DNA from: Solibacillus sp. FSL R5-0449 | GTDB taxonomy: Bacteria; Bacillota; Bacilli; Bacillales_A; Planococcaceae | DNA length: 64,000 nt | Assembly: GCF_037975215.1 (NCBI RefSeq) | Contig: NZ_CP150239.1 | Span: 1,402,001-1,466,000 of the forward strand | Direction of reading: 5' to 3' | In this document: one piece after another, positions 53,986 to 63,435 of the stretch | Numbering within the stretch: position 1 is the stretch's first letter | Layout: each line of letters opens with the position of its first letter | Program-made: the position numbers and the translations under genes | The notes under the pieces: generated by a model | Told to the model about the DNA's origin: nothing | Databases searched by the model: none | Seen by the model: only the letters and a program-made list of their open reading frames with translations

Positions 53986-54171
53986 ATGGTCGAGCAATTT
54001 GATCAAATTGAAATTGTTCAAGTATTAAAAAGATTGGAACCGATCATCTCATATTCTTCGCTGCAAACGAGAATGGAAAATCGGGATGACCTTAAGCAAC
54101 ATCTTTATGAAGTTACCATTAAAACTTTAAAAAATACGGTTTTCGTACAACCAAAAGGATTGTTTAAATGA
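53986..54171 (+). CDS. RsoA-like partial sigma factor (region 2 fragment)
   Basis: 61 residues, ATG after GGGAGG. The block ENRDDLKQHLYEVTIKTL resembles sigma region 2.1-2.2, where EDLKQE-type sequence contacts core polymerase. No region 4 is present. RsoA is similarly a short region-2 fragment working with SigO. The match is short, so this is an inference supported by gene order: sigma region 4, YvrJ, then this gene in one operon. Confidence 0.5.
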   Translation: MVEQFDQIEIVQVLKRLEPIISYSSLQTRMENRDDLKQHLYEVTIKTLKNTVFVQPKGLFK

Positions 54172-54186
54172 ATAGAATAGTTGGCG

Positions 54187-54245
54187 AGGCATTTTGATAT
54201 CTAAGGAGCTACTTACATCTTTGGATTATTAAAATGCCTTTTTAA
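54187..54245 (+). terminator. Likely terminator after the split sigma module
   Basis: AGGCATTTT (54187-54195) pairs with AAAATGCCT (54231-54239) with a long loop, then TTTTTAATTT. Confidence 0.5.
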
Positions 54246-54769
54246 TTTATAGTAATTTATAAATTCCTGTTATTACAAGGATGCTGAAATGCATGATACA
54301 TAATAAATAAGGTGTTTTTACGGAAATTCTTACCTAGTTGAGCCTATTATGATTTTAATTGGTAATAATGTGCTGAGAAATGTCTTATTAGTTTAGATAA
54401 TTATTACTGTCCCGTGATATATGTAAAATGTTTTCACCAAATTATTAAGTAAGGGAAATTTTTAAGATTACTAACAGAACAAATGTGGAAGCGTATTCAT
54501 TATATAAAAACGGATTGATTTTATCAGTATATTTTATTTCGTATATTGCAAAATTCGAAAGATTCGTAATGGGGAAATCAACTCTTTTAATATGAGTAAA
54601 ACAATATCGTAATATAATTTTGCTATATTTTATGCAGGCAGTAGATGGTGCTGCCAAATAAATTGAGGAATCATTTTACTCGGTTCAATCAGAGGTGAAA
54701 CGATTAATGCCGAGGTTAATGAAAAATCCATCCTATCAGTACAAAATACGAATTAGGAGAGATCAAGTA
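54246..54769. other. Long AT-rich leader before the acidic repeat protein
   Basis: No gene is supported. GGCAG/CTGCC around 54635-54655 forms a small hairpin. No clear SigA promoter is visible, which would fit use of an alternative sigma factor, but the SigO consensus is not reliable enough for me to place it. Confidence 0.35.
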
Positions 54770-56389
54770 ATGAACAAAAAACAAATGGACTCTAAAACAG
54801 CAAATAAGAATTTTTCTAAGAAAGTAGCGCCACTAGTGATGTCAACATCATTTATCGCTGCATCATTTTTAGCGGCAGGTGCACCTATCTCAGCAGCGGA
54901 ATTGGATGCAAAAGATGTTAATCAGGAAGTTATTGAACACGCAAAAAATCACGGGCAGAAAGTGTCTGAATTTGCAAAGAGCCTGCCAGGTTCTCCTGAA
55001 AAAGGGAAGCTTGTCAGCCAAGTTGCCCAGCAAAAAAACGAAACGACAGATGAATTAGAAGATAATGATAATTTGGATAATACAACGGATGATGGTCTTG
55101 CAGATGAACTAGAGACACCGGTAAATGAAGATGAAGTAGCAATTGATGCTCCAGCAGAAGATCAAGCGGAAGAAGAGTTAAGTGATGAGACAGAAACTCC
55201 GGTAGCCGAAGAGGAACCAGTAGAAGATATTACTGAAGAACCAGTAGCACCAGTTTCTGAAGAGGATCAATCAGAAGAAGAGGTAACTGATGAAACAGAA
55301 ACACCGGTAGCAGAAGAAAAACCACAAGAAGATGTAACGGAAGAACCGACAGTACCGGTTTCTGAAGAGGACCAACCAGAAGAAGACGGAACGGATGAAA
55401 CAGAAACACCGGTAGCAGAAGAAGAACCAGTAGAAGAAGATGTAACGGAAGAACCGACAGCTCCAGTGTCAGAAGATGACGAAGCGGGAGAAGAGGGAAC
55501 GGATGAAACAGAAACACCGGTAGCGGAAGAGGAACCAGTAGAAGAAGATGTAACGGAAGAACCAGCAGCACCAGTTTCTGAAGAACAACCAGTAGTAGAA
55601 GAGGGAACTGATGAAACAGAAACACCGGTAGCAGAAGAAGAGCCGGTGGAAGAAGATGTAACGGAAGAACCCGCAGTACCGGTGACTGAAGATGATCTAA
55701 CAGAAGTAATTACACCAGAAGATGACTTTACTACATGGGTAGAAGAATCTTATCAATTTATCGATAATAGCTACCAAAGCTTAATTAACTACTACCAAAC
55801 TCATATTGAACAATATTTAAGTAATTTCGATTCTGACCAATCTACTGAATTAACTGAAACTCCAGTATTTGACGAATCAACGGATATTGTTGAAACAGTA
55901 CCAACAACTGTAAAGGAAGATTATGTACAAGATATACCGGTTGAAAATACAGCTTTGCCAGCAGAGACTGATGAAAACCTGGAAATTCCAGTAGATGTAG
56001 AAACAGAAAATACACTAGTAACTGATGAAGCAACTGATATTATTGAAACAGTATCAACAACTGGAGAGGAAAATTCTTCACAAGATATCCCGATTGAAAA
56101 TAAAGGGTCTCAGCCAGCTGAAACTGATGAAAACCTGGAAGTACCAGTAGATGCAGCAACTGAAGAGTTATCTTCTACTGTAGAAACACCAGAGCAATTT
56201 AGTGAAGAAGTGGAAAACACTGTTTCAGAGCCGGAAGAAGAACCAGTCCAAACAGATACGGAAGAAATTAGTGTAGATCCTGAAGAAGAACAAAATCAAA
56301 GTGAAAAAATCGCACTAAAAGATAAAGTCATTGGTTACTACCAAGATCTTGTAGCATCATTCTCTAACTTTTTAAGCTTCCTAAAATAA
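54770..56389 (+). CDS. Secreted, very acidic tandem-repeat protein
   Basis: About 539 residues from the ATG at 54770 (AGGAG ahead); a longer frame from 54695 lacks such a site. Residues 20-45 are a signal peptide (VMSTSFIAASFLAAG, cleavage near SAAE). Five imperfect repeats of 35-36 residues (55184-55714) share DETETPVAEEEPVEEDVTEE; a further pair carries ENLEIPVD/ENLEVPVD. The C-terminus is a short amphipathic helix (GYYQDLVASFSNFLSFLK). There is no LPXTG or SLH anchor. It is probably an extracellular matrix or surface polymer that could bind cations; function unknown. It follows the sigma module. Confidence 0.75.
   Translation: MNKKQMDSKTANKNFSKKVAPLVMSTSFIAASFLAAGAPISAAELDAKDVNQEVIEHAKNHGQKVSEFAKSLPGSPEKGKLVSQVAQQKNETTDELEDNDNLDNTTDDGLADELETPVNEDEVAIDAPAEDQAEEELSDETETPVAEEEPVEDITEEPVAPVSEEDQSEEEVTDETETPVAEEKPQEDVTEEPTVPVSEEDQPEEDGTDETETPVAEEEPVEEDVTEEPTAPVSEDDEAGEEGTDETETPVAEEEPVEEDVTEEPAAPVSEEQPVVEEGTDETETPVAEEEPVEEDVTEEPAVPVTEDDLTEVITPEDDFTTWVEESYQFIDNSYQSLINYYQTHIEQYLSNFDSDQSTELTETPVFDESTDIVETVPTTVKEDYVQDIPVENTALPAETDENLEIPVDVETENTLVTDEATDIIETVSTTGEENSSQDIPIENKGSQPAETDENLEVPVDAATEELSSTVETPEQFSEEVENTVSEPEEEPVQTDTEEISVDPEEEQNQSEKIALKDKVIGYYQDLVASFSNFLSFLK
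55184..55714 (+). repeat. Five tandem coding repeats in the acidic protein
   Basis: Unit starts at 55184, 55289, 55394, 55502 and 55610, lengths 105,105,108,108,105 bases, each beginning with codons for DETETPVAEE. The units are similar but not identical, so copy number may vary between strains. Confidence 0.85.
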
Positions 56390-56427
56390 GAGGGGCAAAG
56401 TGAAAAAAATTAAATAGCAATGAATAT

Positions 56428-56470
56428 AAGCTTGGAAAGCCTTAATTAGTAAGGTTTTTCCAAGCTTTTT
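56428..56470 (+). terminator. Terminator after the acidic repeat protein
   Basis: AAGCTTGGAAAGCCTTA pairs with TAAGGTTTTTCCAAGCTT (bulge), then TTTTT. Confidence 0.85.
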
Positions 56471-56598
56471 ATTTTGGAATTGTAAATGTAAAACCTAATA
56501 TGCAATAAATAAATCACGAAATTAGATATATATTTATTGATTTACGATAAATCATATATTAAAATCAAAATTGAAAATAAATAAATGAGGTGCGAATT

Positions 56599-57081
56599 AT
56601 GGAAAAAGTAACTACGTTGTTTTTAAAAGTTGCTGTTGTTTTTTTAGGAATTCCTATTTTGGCGTTATGCATCTTTTTAGTACCTGAGTTGGCAAATGTA
56701 GCATCAAAAATGCTTCCGGAGTTTGCATTCGTAAAATATTTTGTTTACATCGTTTTCGATGCTTCGGCAATTCCTTATTTCTTTGCTTTGTATCAGGCTT
56801 TCCTACTTTTACGCTTTATCGACAATAATAAAGCGTTCTCTGAGCTAGCTGTGAAACCTTTAAAGAAAATAAAATATTGTGCCATCACAATTAGTATTTT
56901 GCATCTATTCGTTTTACCGCTGTTTTATGTATTTGCAGAATTGGATGACGCACCGGGTGTTATCTTTGTCGGATTAGTTGTTCCTTTTGCTTCATTGGTA
57001 ATTGCAGTCTTCGCAGCGGTTCTTCAAAAACTTTTACAGGAAGCAATTCATATTAAATCTGAAAATGATTTAACGGTCTGA
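56599..57081 (+). CDS. DUF2975 membrane protein
   Basis: About 160 residues with four helices. The layout matches DUF2975 (FFALYQAFLLLRFIDNNKAFSELAV). GAGGTG lies 6 bases before the ATG at 56599, better than the GTG at 56590. DUF2975 genes are commonly followed by a small XRE regulator, as here (YoaS-YozG in Bacillus subtilis). The role is unknown, possibly membrane stress or peptide response. Confidence 0.8.
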   Translation: MEKVTTLFLKVAVVFLGIPILALCIFLVPELANVASKMLPEFAFVKYFVYIVFDASAIPYFFALYQAFLLLRFIDNNKAFSELAVKPLKKIKYCAITISILHLFVLPLFYVFAELDDAPGVIFVGLVVPFASLVIAVFAAVLQKLLQEAIHIKSENDLTV

Positions 57082-57092
57082 GGTGAATAACT

Positions 57093-57308
57093 ATGGCAAT
57101 TATTATTAATATTGATGTGATGCTGGCAAAAAGGAAAATGAGTGTAACAGAACTTTCGGAAAAGGTTGGAATTACGATGGCTAACCTTTCCATATTGAAA
57201 AATGGAAAGGCAAAAGCCATCCGAATAACAACTTTAGAGGCGATTTGTAAGGCGTTGGATTGTCAGCCTGGAGATATTTTAGAATACAAAAGTGATGAGG
57301 AAATTTAG
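57093..57308 (+). CDS. Small HTH-XRE regulator (YozG-like)
   Basis: 71 residues, a single helix-turn-helix (MSVTELSEKVGITMANLSILKNGKAKAI) typical of the regulator partner of DUF2975 proteins. GAGGTG precedes the ATG, 11 bases after the DUF2975 stop. It probably controls this three-gene operon. Confidence 0.83.
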   Translation: MAIIINIDVMLAKRKMSVTELSEKVGITMANLSILKNGKAKAIRITTLEAICKALDCQPGDILEYKSDEEI

Positions 57309-57336
57309 GTGGAACATAATTGAGGGAGGGAAAGCA

Positions 57337-58584
57337 ATGGAGAGTAATAATTTGGTTATTGAAAATATTACTAAACCCGATGTACTGGAGAAAATGTATC
57401 GAAAAGACCCGAAAGCTTTTACTAAGTCATTTAATCAGGCATGGGAACAAAACTCTGATTCCCCGATTTTGAGTGTTTGGTATGAAAGATTGAATTTCAA
57501 TGAAATGGATAGTAAAAAAAGGTCTGCGTCATTACAAAGTGGATTTATTTTCATGGGAATATTAGCGATCATGGCAGGGGTATGCACAAGAATTATATTC
57601 CATTTTGTCGAGCAGGAATCGATCGCTCCGATTAATCTGGCATTTGGTATTATTCCGTTTATTGCTGCCTACTTCGTTTACAAGCATAAACCTAAAAGAA
57701 GTATCATTTATTCGTTAGTGGCAATGTTCTTAGTTTCAGGAATTTATTTGAATATGCTGCCATTGAATTTCAATGACGATAGCATAATTTTAGCATATTT
57801 ACATTTCCCCATTTTCTTGTGGGTATTATTAGGGCTAGCATATACAGGAAATGATTATTTAAATAGCAGTATAAGATTAGCTTATATCAAATTTAATTTA
57901 GAATTTGGCATTCTTTACGCCAGCATGGCAGTTAGCGGGATGTTTCTCGCATTATTAACGTTGCAGTTATTCAGCTTTATTGGCTTAGATATTGAGAACT
58001 TCTATTTTAGTAATATCGTTTTATTTGGGGCAGCGGCACTTGCTGTTGTAGGTGTTCACCTCGTTTCTATGAATTTAAAGTTGGCCAAAAATATAACTCC
58101 ATTTATCGCAAAAATATTTAGCCCGTTAGTATTTATTACTTTAATTGTATACCTTGTAACAGTCCTATCGGTCGGTAAAAACCCGTTTTTGGACCGTGAT
58201 TTCCTGATCGCTTTCAACGGAATACTACTTGGCGTACTGGCTGTTACAATCTTCTCTATTACCGAGAAGGATTCGGACGATAAAAAGACCATCTTCGACT
58301 ATGTCAATTTCGCTTTAATCGTTGTTGCGCTTATTATTGACAGTGTCGCATTATCAGCCATCATGTTCAGAGTGACTTCTTACGGTATTACACCAAATCG
58401 GCTTGCTGTTTTAGGGGTGAATATACTAATCTTTGCAAACCTACTTTGGATAATGATTTCCTATTTACATTATCTTCAAAATAAATCCGGACCTGAAGCG
58501 ATTCAAGATGCCATTACGAAGTATTTGCCGGTATACGGATTGTGGGCAGCTTTCGTTATATTTACTTTTCCGATTATTTTTTAG
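57337..58584 (+). CDS. Polytopic membrane protein (415 aa)
   Basis: About 10 predicted helices with an N-terminal soluble 70-residue section (DPKAFTKSFNQAWEQNSDSP). GGGAGGGAAAGC precedes the ATG at 57337. Third gene of the DUF2975/XRE operon. I recognise no family with confidence; the layout is like small-molecule permeases or DUF4153-type proteins. Confidence 0.6.
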   Translation: MESNNLVIENITKPDVLEKMYRKDPKAFTKSFNQAWEQNSDSPILSVWYERLNFNEMDSKKRSASLQSGFIFMGILAIMAGVCTRIIFHFVEQESIAPINLAFGIIPFIAAYFVYKHKPKRSIIYSLVAMFLVSGIYLNMLPLNFNDDSIILAYLHFPIFLWVLLGLAYTGNDYLNSSIRLAYIKFNLEFGILYASMAVSGMFLALLTLQLFSFIGLDIENFYFSNIVLFGAAALAVVGVHLVSMNLKLAKNITPFIAKIFSPLVFITLIVYLVTVLSVGKNPFLDRDFLIAFNGILLGVLAVTIFSITEKDSDDKKTIFDYVNFALIVVALIIDSVALSAIMFRVTSYGITPNRLAVLGVNILIFANLLWIMISYLHYLQNKSGPEAIQDAITKYLPVYGLWAAFVIFTFPIIF

Positions 58585-58610
58585 ATAAAAGAGATAGAGG
58601 ATATCACATT

Positions 58611-58646
58611 AAAGCAGATGACGAAGTGAGTTCGTACATCTGCTTT
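58611..58646. repeat. Strong hairpin without T-run
   Basis: AAAGCAGATGACGAA pairs with TTCGTACATCTGCTTT (one bulge). There is no T-run, so it could be an RNA-stability element rather than a terminator. It lies in the gap before the quinone oxidoreductase. Confidence 0.6.
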
Positions 58647-58824
58647 CAAAATATAGCATCATTATTACTGCCAATAAAAATTATTTCTCGCCCCCTCTAT
58701 ATTATCCATATAGATGAACCAATAAGAGTATTACATTTTAATAATTTATTAAACGAAGCTATCTCTATACAAAATGTAATTTTTCTAATATTCTTAATAT
58801 AATATAGTTGATGGGGTGAAGTTA

Positions 58825-59802
58825 TTGAAAGCAATACGTATCAATCAATTTGGAACATCTGAAAATTTAGTTGTGGAGCAAGCGGAAGTATCGACACCGG
58901 CAGAAAATGAGGTACTGATAAACATTCATGCGGCAGGTGTAAATCCTAGCGATGTTTATACTTCCACAGGTACATATGCGGTTAAACCGAATCTGCCATA
59001 TACGCCAGGGTTAGACGGGGCGGGGGTTGTTGAACAAGTTGGAGCACAAGTGACTAACGTAAAAGCAGGGGACCGAGTATTTATCGCGAGCTTGCCGAGT
59101 GGTAAGTCGACAGGTACATTGGCACAAAAGATTGTTTGTGAAAGCCGCTTTGTTCATCCGATTCCGGAGCATATTTCGTTTGAGCAGGGATCCGCATTAG
59201 GAATTCCGGCACTGACTGCTTACAGAGCATTGGTTGGAAGAGCGAAAGTGAAATCAGGGCAAACGGTTTTCATTCACGGAGCGAGTGGTGCGGTAGGTTT
59301 GCAGGCTGTTCAAATTGCAAAAGCTTTAGGAGCAAAAGTAATAGGAACGGCAAGCCGTGATTCCGGGAAACAACTTGTAAAAGAAGCGGGCGCGGATGTT
59401 GTGCTTGATCATATTAAAGAAGAAACGATTGAGACTGTGCTTGATGCCAATGATGGCAAAGGTCCGGATGTCATAATTGAATTTCTGGCGAATGAAAATC
59501 TGCAAACTGACTTGCAGATGGTTGCTAAAAACGGTGTCATTGTCATTGTCGGAAACCGTGGGGAAATTGAAATTAATCCACGACTAGTTATGCAAAAAGA
59601 ATGTGATGTACGTGGGATGGTACTGTTTAATGTATCGGCAGAAGAACACCAGGAACTAATATACGGTGTAGCAAAGCTGCTGGAAACAGAACAGCTAAAA
59701 CCTGTCGTAGGTTACAGTTATCCAATAGAAGAGGCTGGTAAGGCATTTGATGCAGTAATTAATGGGGAGCATAACGGGAAAGTAGTTGTTAAAACTCAAT
59801 AA
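58825..59802 (+). CDS. Quinone oxidoreductase, zinc-independent MDR family
   Basis: About 325 residues. Canonical N-terminus MKAIRINQFGTSENLVVE and the nucleotide-binding motif HGASGAVGLQAVQIAKALGA identify a medium-chain NADPH:quinone reductase; the zinc-binding Cys residues of alcohol dehydrogenases are absent. GGGGTGAAGTTA precedes the TTG at 58825. It reduces quinones or enoyl compounds in the cytoplasm. No MhqR-like box was found upstream. Confidence 0.87.
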   Translation: MKAIRINQFGTSENLVVEQAEVSTPAENEVLINIHAAGVNPSDVYTSTGTYAVKPNLPYTPGLDGAGVVEQVGAQVTNVKAGDRVFIASLPSGKSTGTLAQKIVCESRFVHPIPEHISFEQGSALGIPALTAYRALVGRAKVKSGQTVFIHGASGAVGLQAVQIAKALGAKVIGTASRDSGKQLVKEAGADVVLDHIKEETIETVLDANDGKGPDVIIEFLANENLQTDLQMVAKNGVIVIVGNRGEIEINPRLVMQKECDVRGMVLFNVSAEEHQELIYGVAKLLETEQLKPVVGYSYPIEEAGKAFDAVINGEHNGKVVVKTQ

Positions 59803-59811
59803 TTTATTTTT

Positions 59812-59839
59812 AGGACTAGTATATTTACTAGTCCTTTTT
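59812..59839 (+). terminator. Terminator after the quinone oxidoreductase
   Basis: AGGACTAGT pairs with ACTAGTCCT, then a T-run. Confidence 0.85.
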
Positions 59840-59968
59840 ATCTGACAATTCCCAAAAATTAAGTAAATACTTGTGATATTATTTCGCTTTTTTGCAACTA
59901 TTTAACAAATAGTTAATAAAAATTGTTATGATAGTTGTATAGAAACGAGAGGGATAGGTAGCAAGTAA

Positions 59969-61807
59969 ATGGGATTTAAAGAAGAAATGAAGCGTGAAAT
60001 ACGTAATGCCAAAAATGACATTGCAAAAGAAGTGGAAAAGCAATGGATCTTGGAGTATGAAGGTCATCAAATAGAAGTTAGGAATGGCATGATGGAAGAA
60101 GTTTTAAAGGTAGATGGCCAAACGATTGCACAAAATGTACGGAAATCAATCTGGTCGCATCTAATACCATTTTCAACAATGAAAGGGACGTTCCAATCCA
60201 AAAGCGGTAAAACACATAGAGTATATGTGAAAATAGGCGGCTTTGTTAAATTGAATATAAAGGTGAAAGTAGATGGAAAGCAGTTGCTCCATGAGGCTAT
60301 GAAACTGCAATTTTTACCATGGGCAAATAAGGTGTATATCGTACCTTTGCTTGAAGAGCAATATGAGCAAAATCAACAGGTAATAACAAAAGATTTGCCG
60401 GATGACGATTTTTTATATGATGAACATCATCCGAAATTTGCGCCAGGGTTTGCAGACCAGCTGCATCAAGAGGCAGTAACACCATTTTATACGAAAAAGC
60501 TGATTAAGCTATTTTTAGAACAGGTTACTAATCCGAATGAGCAAACACGTAAATCAACCTACGAAAAAATTAAAGATGAGAAGGTCATCAGCTATTTCCA
60601 TGAATTTTTGGAGCGGTTTTCTGAAGCTGAAAAAGATGAAGACCGAGTGAAAGAAGAGGCAATTTGGCTGCTAGAACATGCGGCACATCGCGAAGTAGTG
60701 AAATTTGCGCTTCTTGTATTGGGAACAGTAAAATGTGAAGAGTATAAAGAACGATTAAAAGTGATTGCATTGCATGAAGAGTTTACCGGAGTGGCTTTAT
60801 TCGCAATAACTAACGGCACAACTAACAGTAATGAGATCGTATGGTATATTGCGAAAAATGTTTCAGACTGGGGTAAACTTGAAGCATTAAATTTCCTGGA
60901 TGCCTCAAATGAAGATATCCGACAGTGGATATTGCTGGAAGGTCTAAAAAATACTGTACCTGGGAATGCCTCGGCATTAATGTGTGCTGAAAAAGGGAAG
61001 CTTGATATTGAACTGCACGAAAAAATTATTTCCGGGAAAATATTTGACAGTGCGGGAACAATTATATTAGCGCTTTTATATGAAGGGGCTTATCAAACGA
61101 TGGATGAATATCAGTATGCAGGTCAAGTACTGATGCGCTATACACATCATGCGAAAACACATTGCCTGACATTCAGCCAGTTTTTTATTTTGACACAAAT
61201 TCATGAGTATTTACAATATGATGAAGAAACATGGGATGATCGCTTTTCATCTAACTGGAAACCGCATGAAAAGCGTACAGTAGAAGAAAACATCAACGTG
61301 ATTGCTCAAAATCCATTATGGCTGCAGGAAGCATTGGAAATTCTGCAATATGACCAGGAAAATGAGGATATGGCGTTAGCGGTAGCCAAATATTATAAAG
61401 CAGATATAACGGACATCGTATTTGAAAAGTTAAAGAGTCACCCTGAAAATGTGCAATATTATTATTCATTATTTGCCGCGAAGGATCCGCAAGTTATCGA
61501 ACGTCTAATTGGAATTACGGCGTGTTTTGGTGATTTCAATGAACTGACGAACGACCAGAAAGTTGTAGTTTTATCACTTATTGAAGAATTGGATCAGTAT
61601 GATGGGATTGGTATGGATTTTATTAGGCAAGCTTTAAAAACGACTGACGACCATTTGCAGTATATGGCGATTCAAACATTACTTTCATATGATCGTGTGC
61701 ATTGGCAAGGTACTGAAATCGAAGAACATATAGTGCGTTTTACAAAAGAATCAAAAGATCCGGATGTGAAGGAAATCGCTAAGCAATTGCTTGCGATAAA
61801 TGAATAG
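59969..61807 (+). CDS. Large helical-repeat protein (612 aa), unknown role
   Basis: The first 130 residues contain a beta-rich domain (GKTHRVYVKIGGFVKLNIKVKVDG). The rest (about 190-610) is a chain of alpha-helical repeats of the HEAT/ARM type (EEAIWLLEHAAHREVVKFALLV, DVKEIAKQLLA) that usually form protein-binding scaffolds. No signal peptide or transmembrane segment is visible. Single-gene unit with a terminator. No function assigned. Confidence 0.65.
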   Translation: MGFKEEMKREIRNAKNDIAKEVEKQWILEYEGHQIEVRNGMMEEVLKVDGQTIAQNVRKSIWSHLIPFSTMKGTFQSKSGKTHRVYVKIGGFVKLNIKVKVDGKQLLHEAMKLQFLPWANKVYIVPLLEEQYEQNQQVITKDLPDDDFLYDEHHPKFAPGFADQLHQEAVTPFYTKKLIKLFLEQVTNPNEQTRKSTYEKIKDEKVISYFHEFLERFSEAEKDEDRVKEEAIWLLEHAAHREVVKFALLVLGTVKCEEYKERLKVIALHEEFTGVALFAITNGTTNSNEIVWYIAKNVSDWGKLEALNFLDASNEDIRQWILLEGLKNTVPGNASALMCAEKGKLDIELHEKIISGKIFDSAGTIILALLYEGAYQTMDEYQYAGQVLMRYTHHAKTHCLTFSQFFILTQIHEYLQYDEETWDDRFSSNWKPHEKRTVEENINVIAQNPLWLQEALEILQYDQENEDMALAVAKYYKADITDIVFEKLKSHPENVQYYYSLFAAKDPQVIERLIGITACFGDFNELTNDQKVVVLSLIEELDQYDGIGMDFIRQALKTTDDHLQYMAIQTLLSYDRVHWQGTEIEEHIVRFTKESKDPDVKEIAKQLLAINE

Positions 61808-61820
61808 GTTAACACTGATT

Positions 61821-61858
61821 AAAAATTCGAAGCGCTACTACAGGCTTCGAATTTTTTT
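61821..61858 (+). terminator. Terminator after the helical-repeat protein
   Basis: AAATTCGAAGC pairs with GCTTCGAATTT, then TTTT. Confidence 0.88.
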
Positions 61859-61940
61859 GCTTTATGAGAAAGTTTCAAATGTTTACTGACAAGCACAAAG
61901 GGAATATTTTTTATAAGTCGATTTATAAAGGAGTTTGATT

Positions 61941-63368
61941 ATGCTAAATCATACAAAACAATACATCAATGGGGAATGGGTTGATTCTACTGGATCAGAT
62001 ACAATCGAAGTAATTAACCCTGCGACAGAGGAAGTAGTAGGTAAGATTAGCAGCGGGACGAAAGAAGATGTGAATCGAGCGGTCCAGGCAGCGAATGAGG
62101 CTTTCCCTTCCTTTTCAAAAATGTCGGTGGATGATCGAATTAAGCTGTTGGAAGCGATTGCTGAAGAATATGAAAATCGTAAAGATGATTTAGTGAAAAT
62201 AATGACCGCTGAGTTAGGTGCACCTATTACCAAATCGGAGGAAATCCATTTTAAGATGGGGCTAACGCACTTTAAAGAAGCGGCAGAACAATTGAAGACA
62301 TTTAAATTTACCGAAAAAAGAGAGAAATCATATATTCAAAAAGAACCGATTGGAGTAGCCGGGCTGATTACACCGTGGAATTTCCCGACAAATCAGCTTT
62401 CCACAAAGCTTGCAAGTGCACTGGCGGCCGGTTGTACGATGGTAGTAAAACCTGCTTCCCAAACACCGTTTGCAGCGGTCATTCTGGCAGAAATTTTGGA
62501 TAAAGCGGGTGTTCCAAAAGGAGTCTTTAATCTTGTAAACGGTTCAGGTTCAACAGTAGGTGAAGCAATCAGTACACATCCGGATGTGGACATTGTATCG
62601 TTTACCGGATCAGGTGAAGTTGGCAGCGGATTAATGAAAAATGCTGCTGAAGATATTAAAAATATTTCATTGGAACTTGGCGGCAAATCACCATTTGTTA
62701 TTTTAAAAGATGCGGATGTAAAGGAAGCAGCAAAAGCGGCATTAGGACAAATTGCTATGAATACAGGGCAAGTTTGTTCCGCGGCAACCCGCATGATTGT
62801 ACCGGAAGAAATGCATGATGAATTCATTGAAGCAATGAAAGAATTTGTTACGGAATTTCCAGTAGGGGATCCACAGGATAAAAATACATTTATGGGTCCT
62901 CAAGTTTCCAAAGATCAGTGGGAGACCGTTCAGTCCTACATTAAAAAAGGTGAAGAAGAAGGTGCAACCATTGCAATCGGTGGGCCAGGCAGACCAGATG
63001 GAATTAATAAAGGTTTCTTCTCACAAATTACGGTATTTACGAATGTGAAAAACGATATGACCATTGCACAGGAGGAAATCTTTGGTCCGGTTATGTCGGT
63101 CATCAAGTACAAAGATTTAGACGAAGCCATTGATATTGCTAATGATACGATTTATGGACTTGCCGGATATGTATTCGGTAATGATAAAGAAGACCTGAAG
63201 AAAGTCGCATTCTCCATTCGAGCAGGGCAAATTCGTATTAACGATAGTGAAACGGATCGTTCAGCACCATTCGGCGGATTTAAACAATCTGGTATTGGCC
63301 GTGAATGGGGCGATTATGGTATCGAGGAGTTTCTTGAGCCAAAAGCGATTATGGGAATGCCGTTCTAA
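61941..63368 (+). CDS. NAD(P)-dependent aldehyde dehydrogenase
   Basis: About 475 residues. LELGGKSP holds the general-base Glu, [12 protein letters not shown] the nucleophile Cys, and GSGEVGS the cofactor loop. It oxidises an aldehyde to a carboxylic acid. AAAGGAG lies 7 bases before the ATG at 61941. The substrate is unclear; betaine aldehyde is possible next to betaine transporters, but no gene for that pathway is adjacent. Confidence 0.9.
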   Translation: MLNHTKQYINGEWVDSTGSDTIEVINPATEEVVGKISSGTKEDVNRAVQAANEAFPSFSKMSVDDRIKLLEAIAEEYENRKDDLVKIMTAELGAPITKSEEIHFKMGLTHFKEAAEQLKTFKFTEKREKSYIQKEPIGVAGLITPWNFPTNQLSTKLASALAAGCTMVVKPASQTPFAAVILAEILDKAGVPKGVFNLVNGSGSTVGEAISTHPDVDIVSFTGSGEVGSGLMKNAAEDIKNISLELGGKSPFVILKDADVKEAAKAALGQIAMNTGQVCSAATRMIVPEEMHDEFIEAMKEFVTEFPVGDPQDKNTFMGPQVSKDQWETVQSYIKKGEEEGATIAIGGPGRPDGINKGFFSQITVFTNVKNDMTIAQEEIFGPVMSVIKYKDLDEAIDIANDTIYGLAGYVFGNDKEDLKKVAFSIRAGQIRINDSETDRSAPFGGFKQSGIGREWGDYGIEEFLEPKAIMGMPF

Positions 63369-63376
63369 TTGGAAAG

Positions 63377-63410
63377 CTGTCCAAGTGTTTGTAACTTGGG
63401 CAGTTTTTTT
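63377..63410 (+). terminator. Terminator after the aldehyde dehydrogenase
   Basis: CTGTCCAAGT pairs with ACTTGGGCAG, then a run of seven T. Array B lies just beyond it. Confidence 0.88.
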
Positions 63411-63435
63411 GTCTTGAAGAAATTGAGGGAGATTT

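Noticed and set aside
55230-55625. Long antisense frame opposite the acidic repeats
   Set aside because: It arises from the Glu/Val/Pro codon repeats and encodes Leu-rich low-complexity sequence; there is no start signal.
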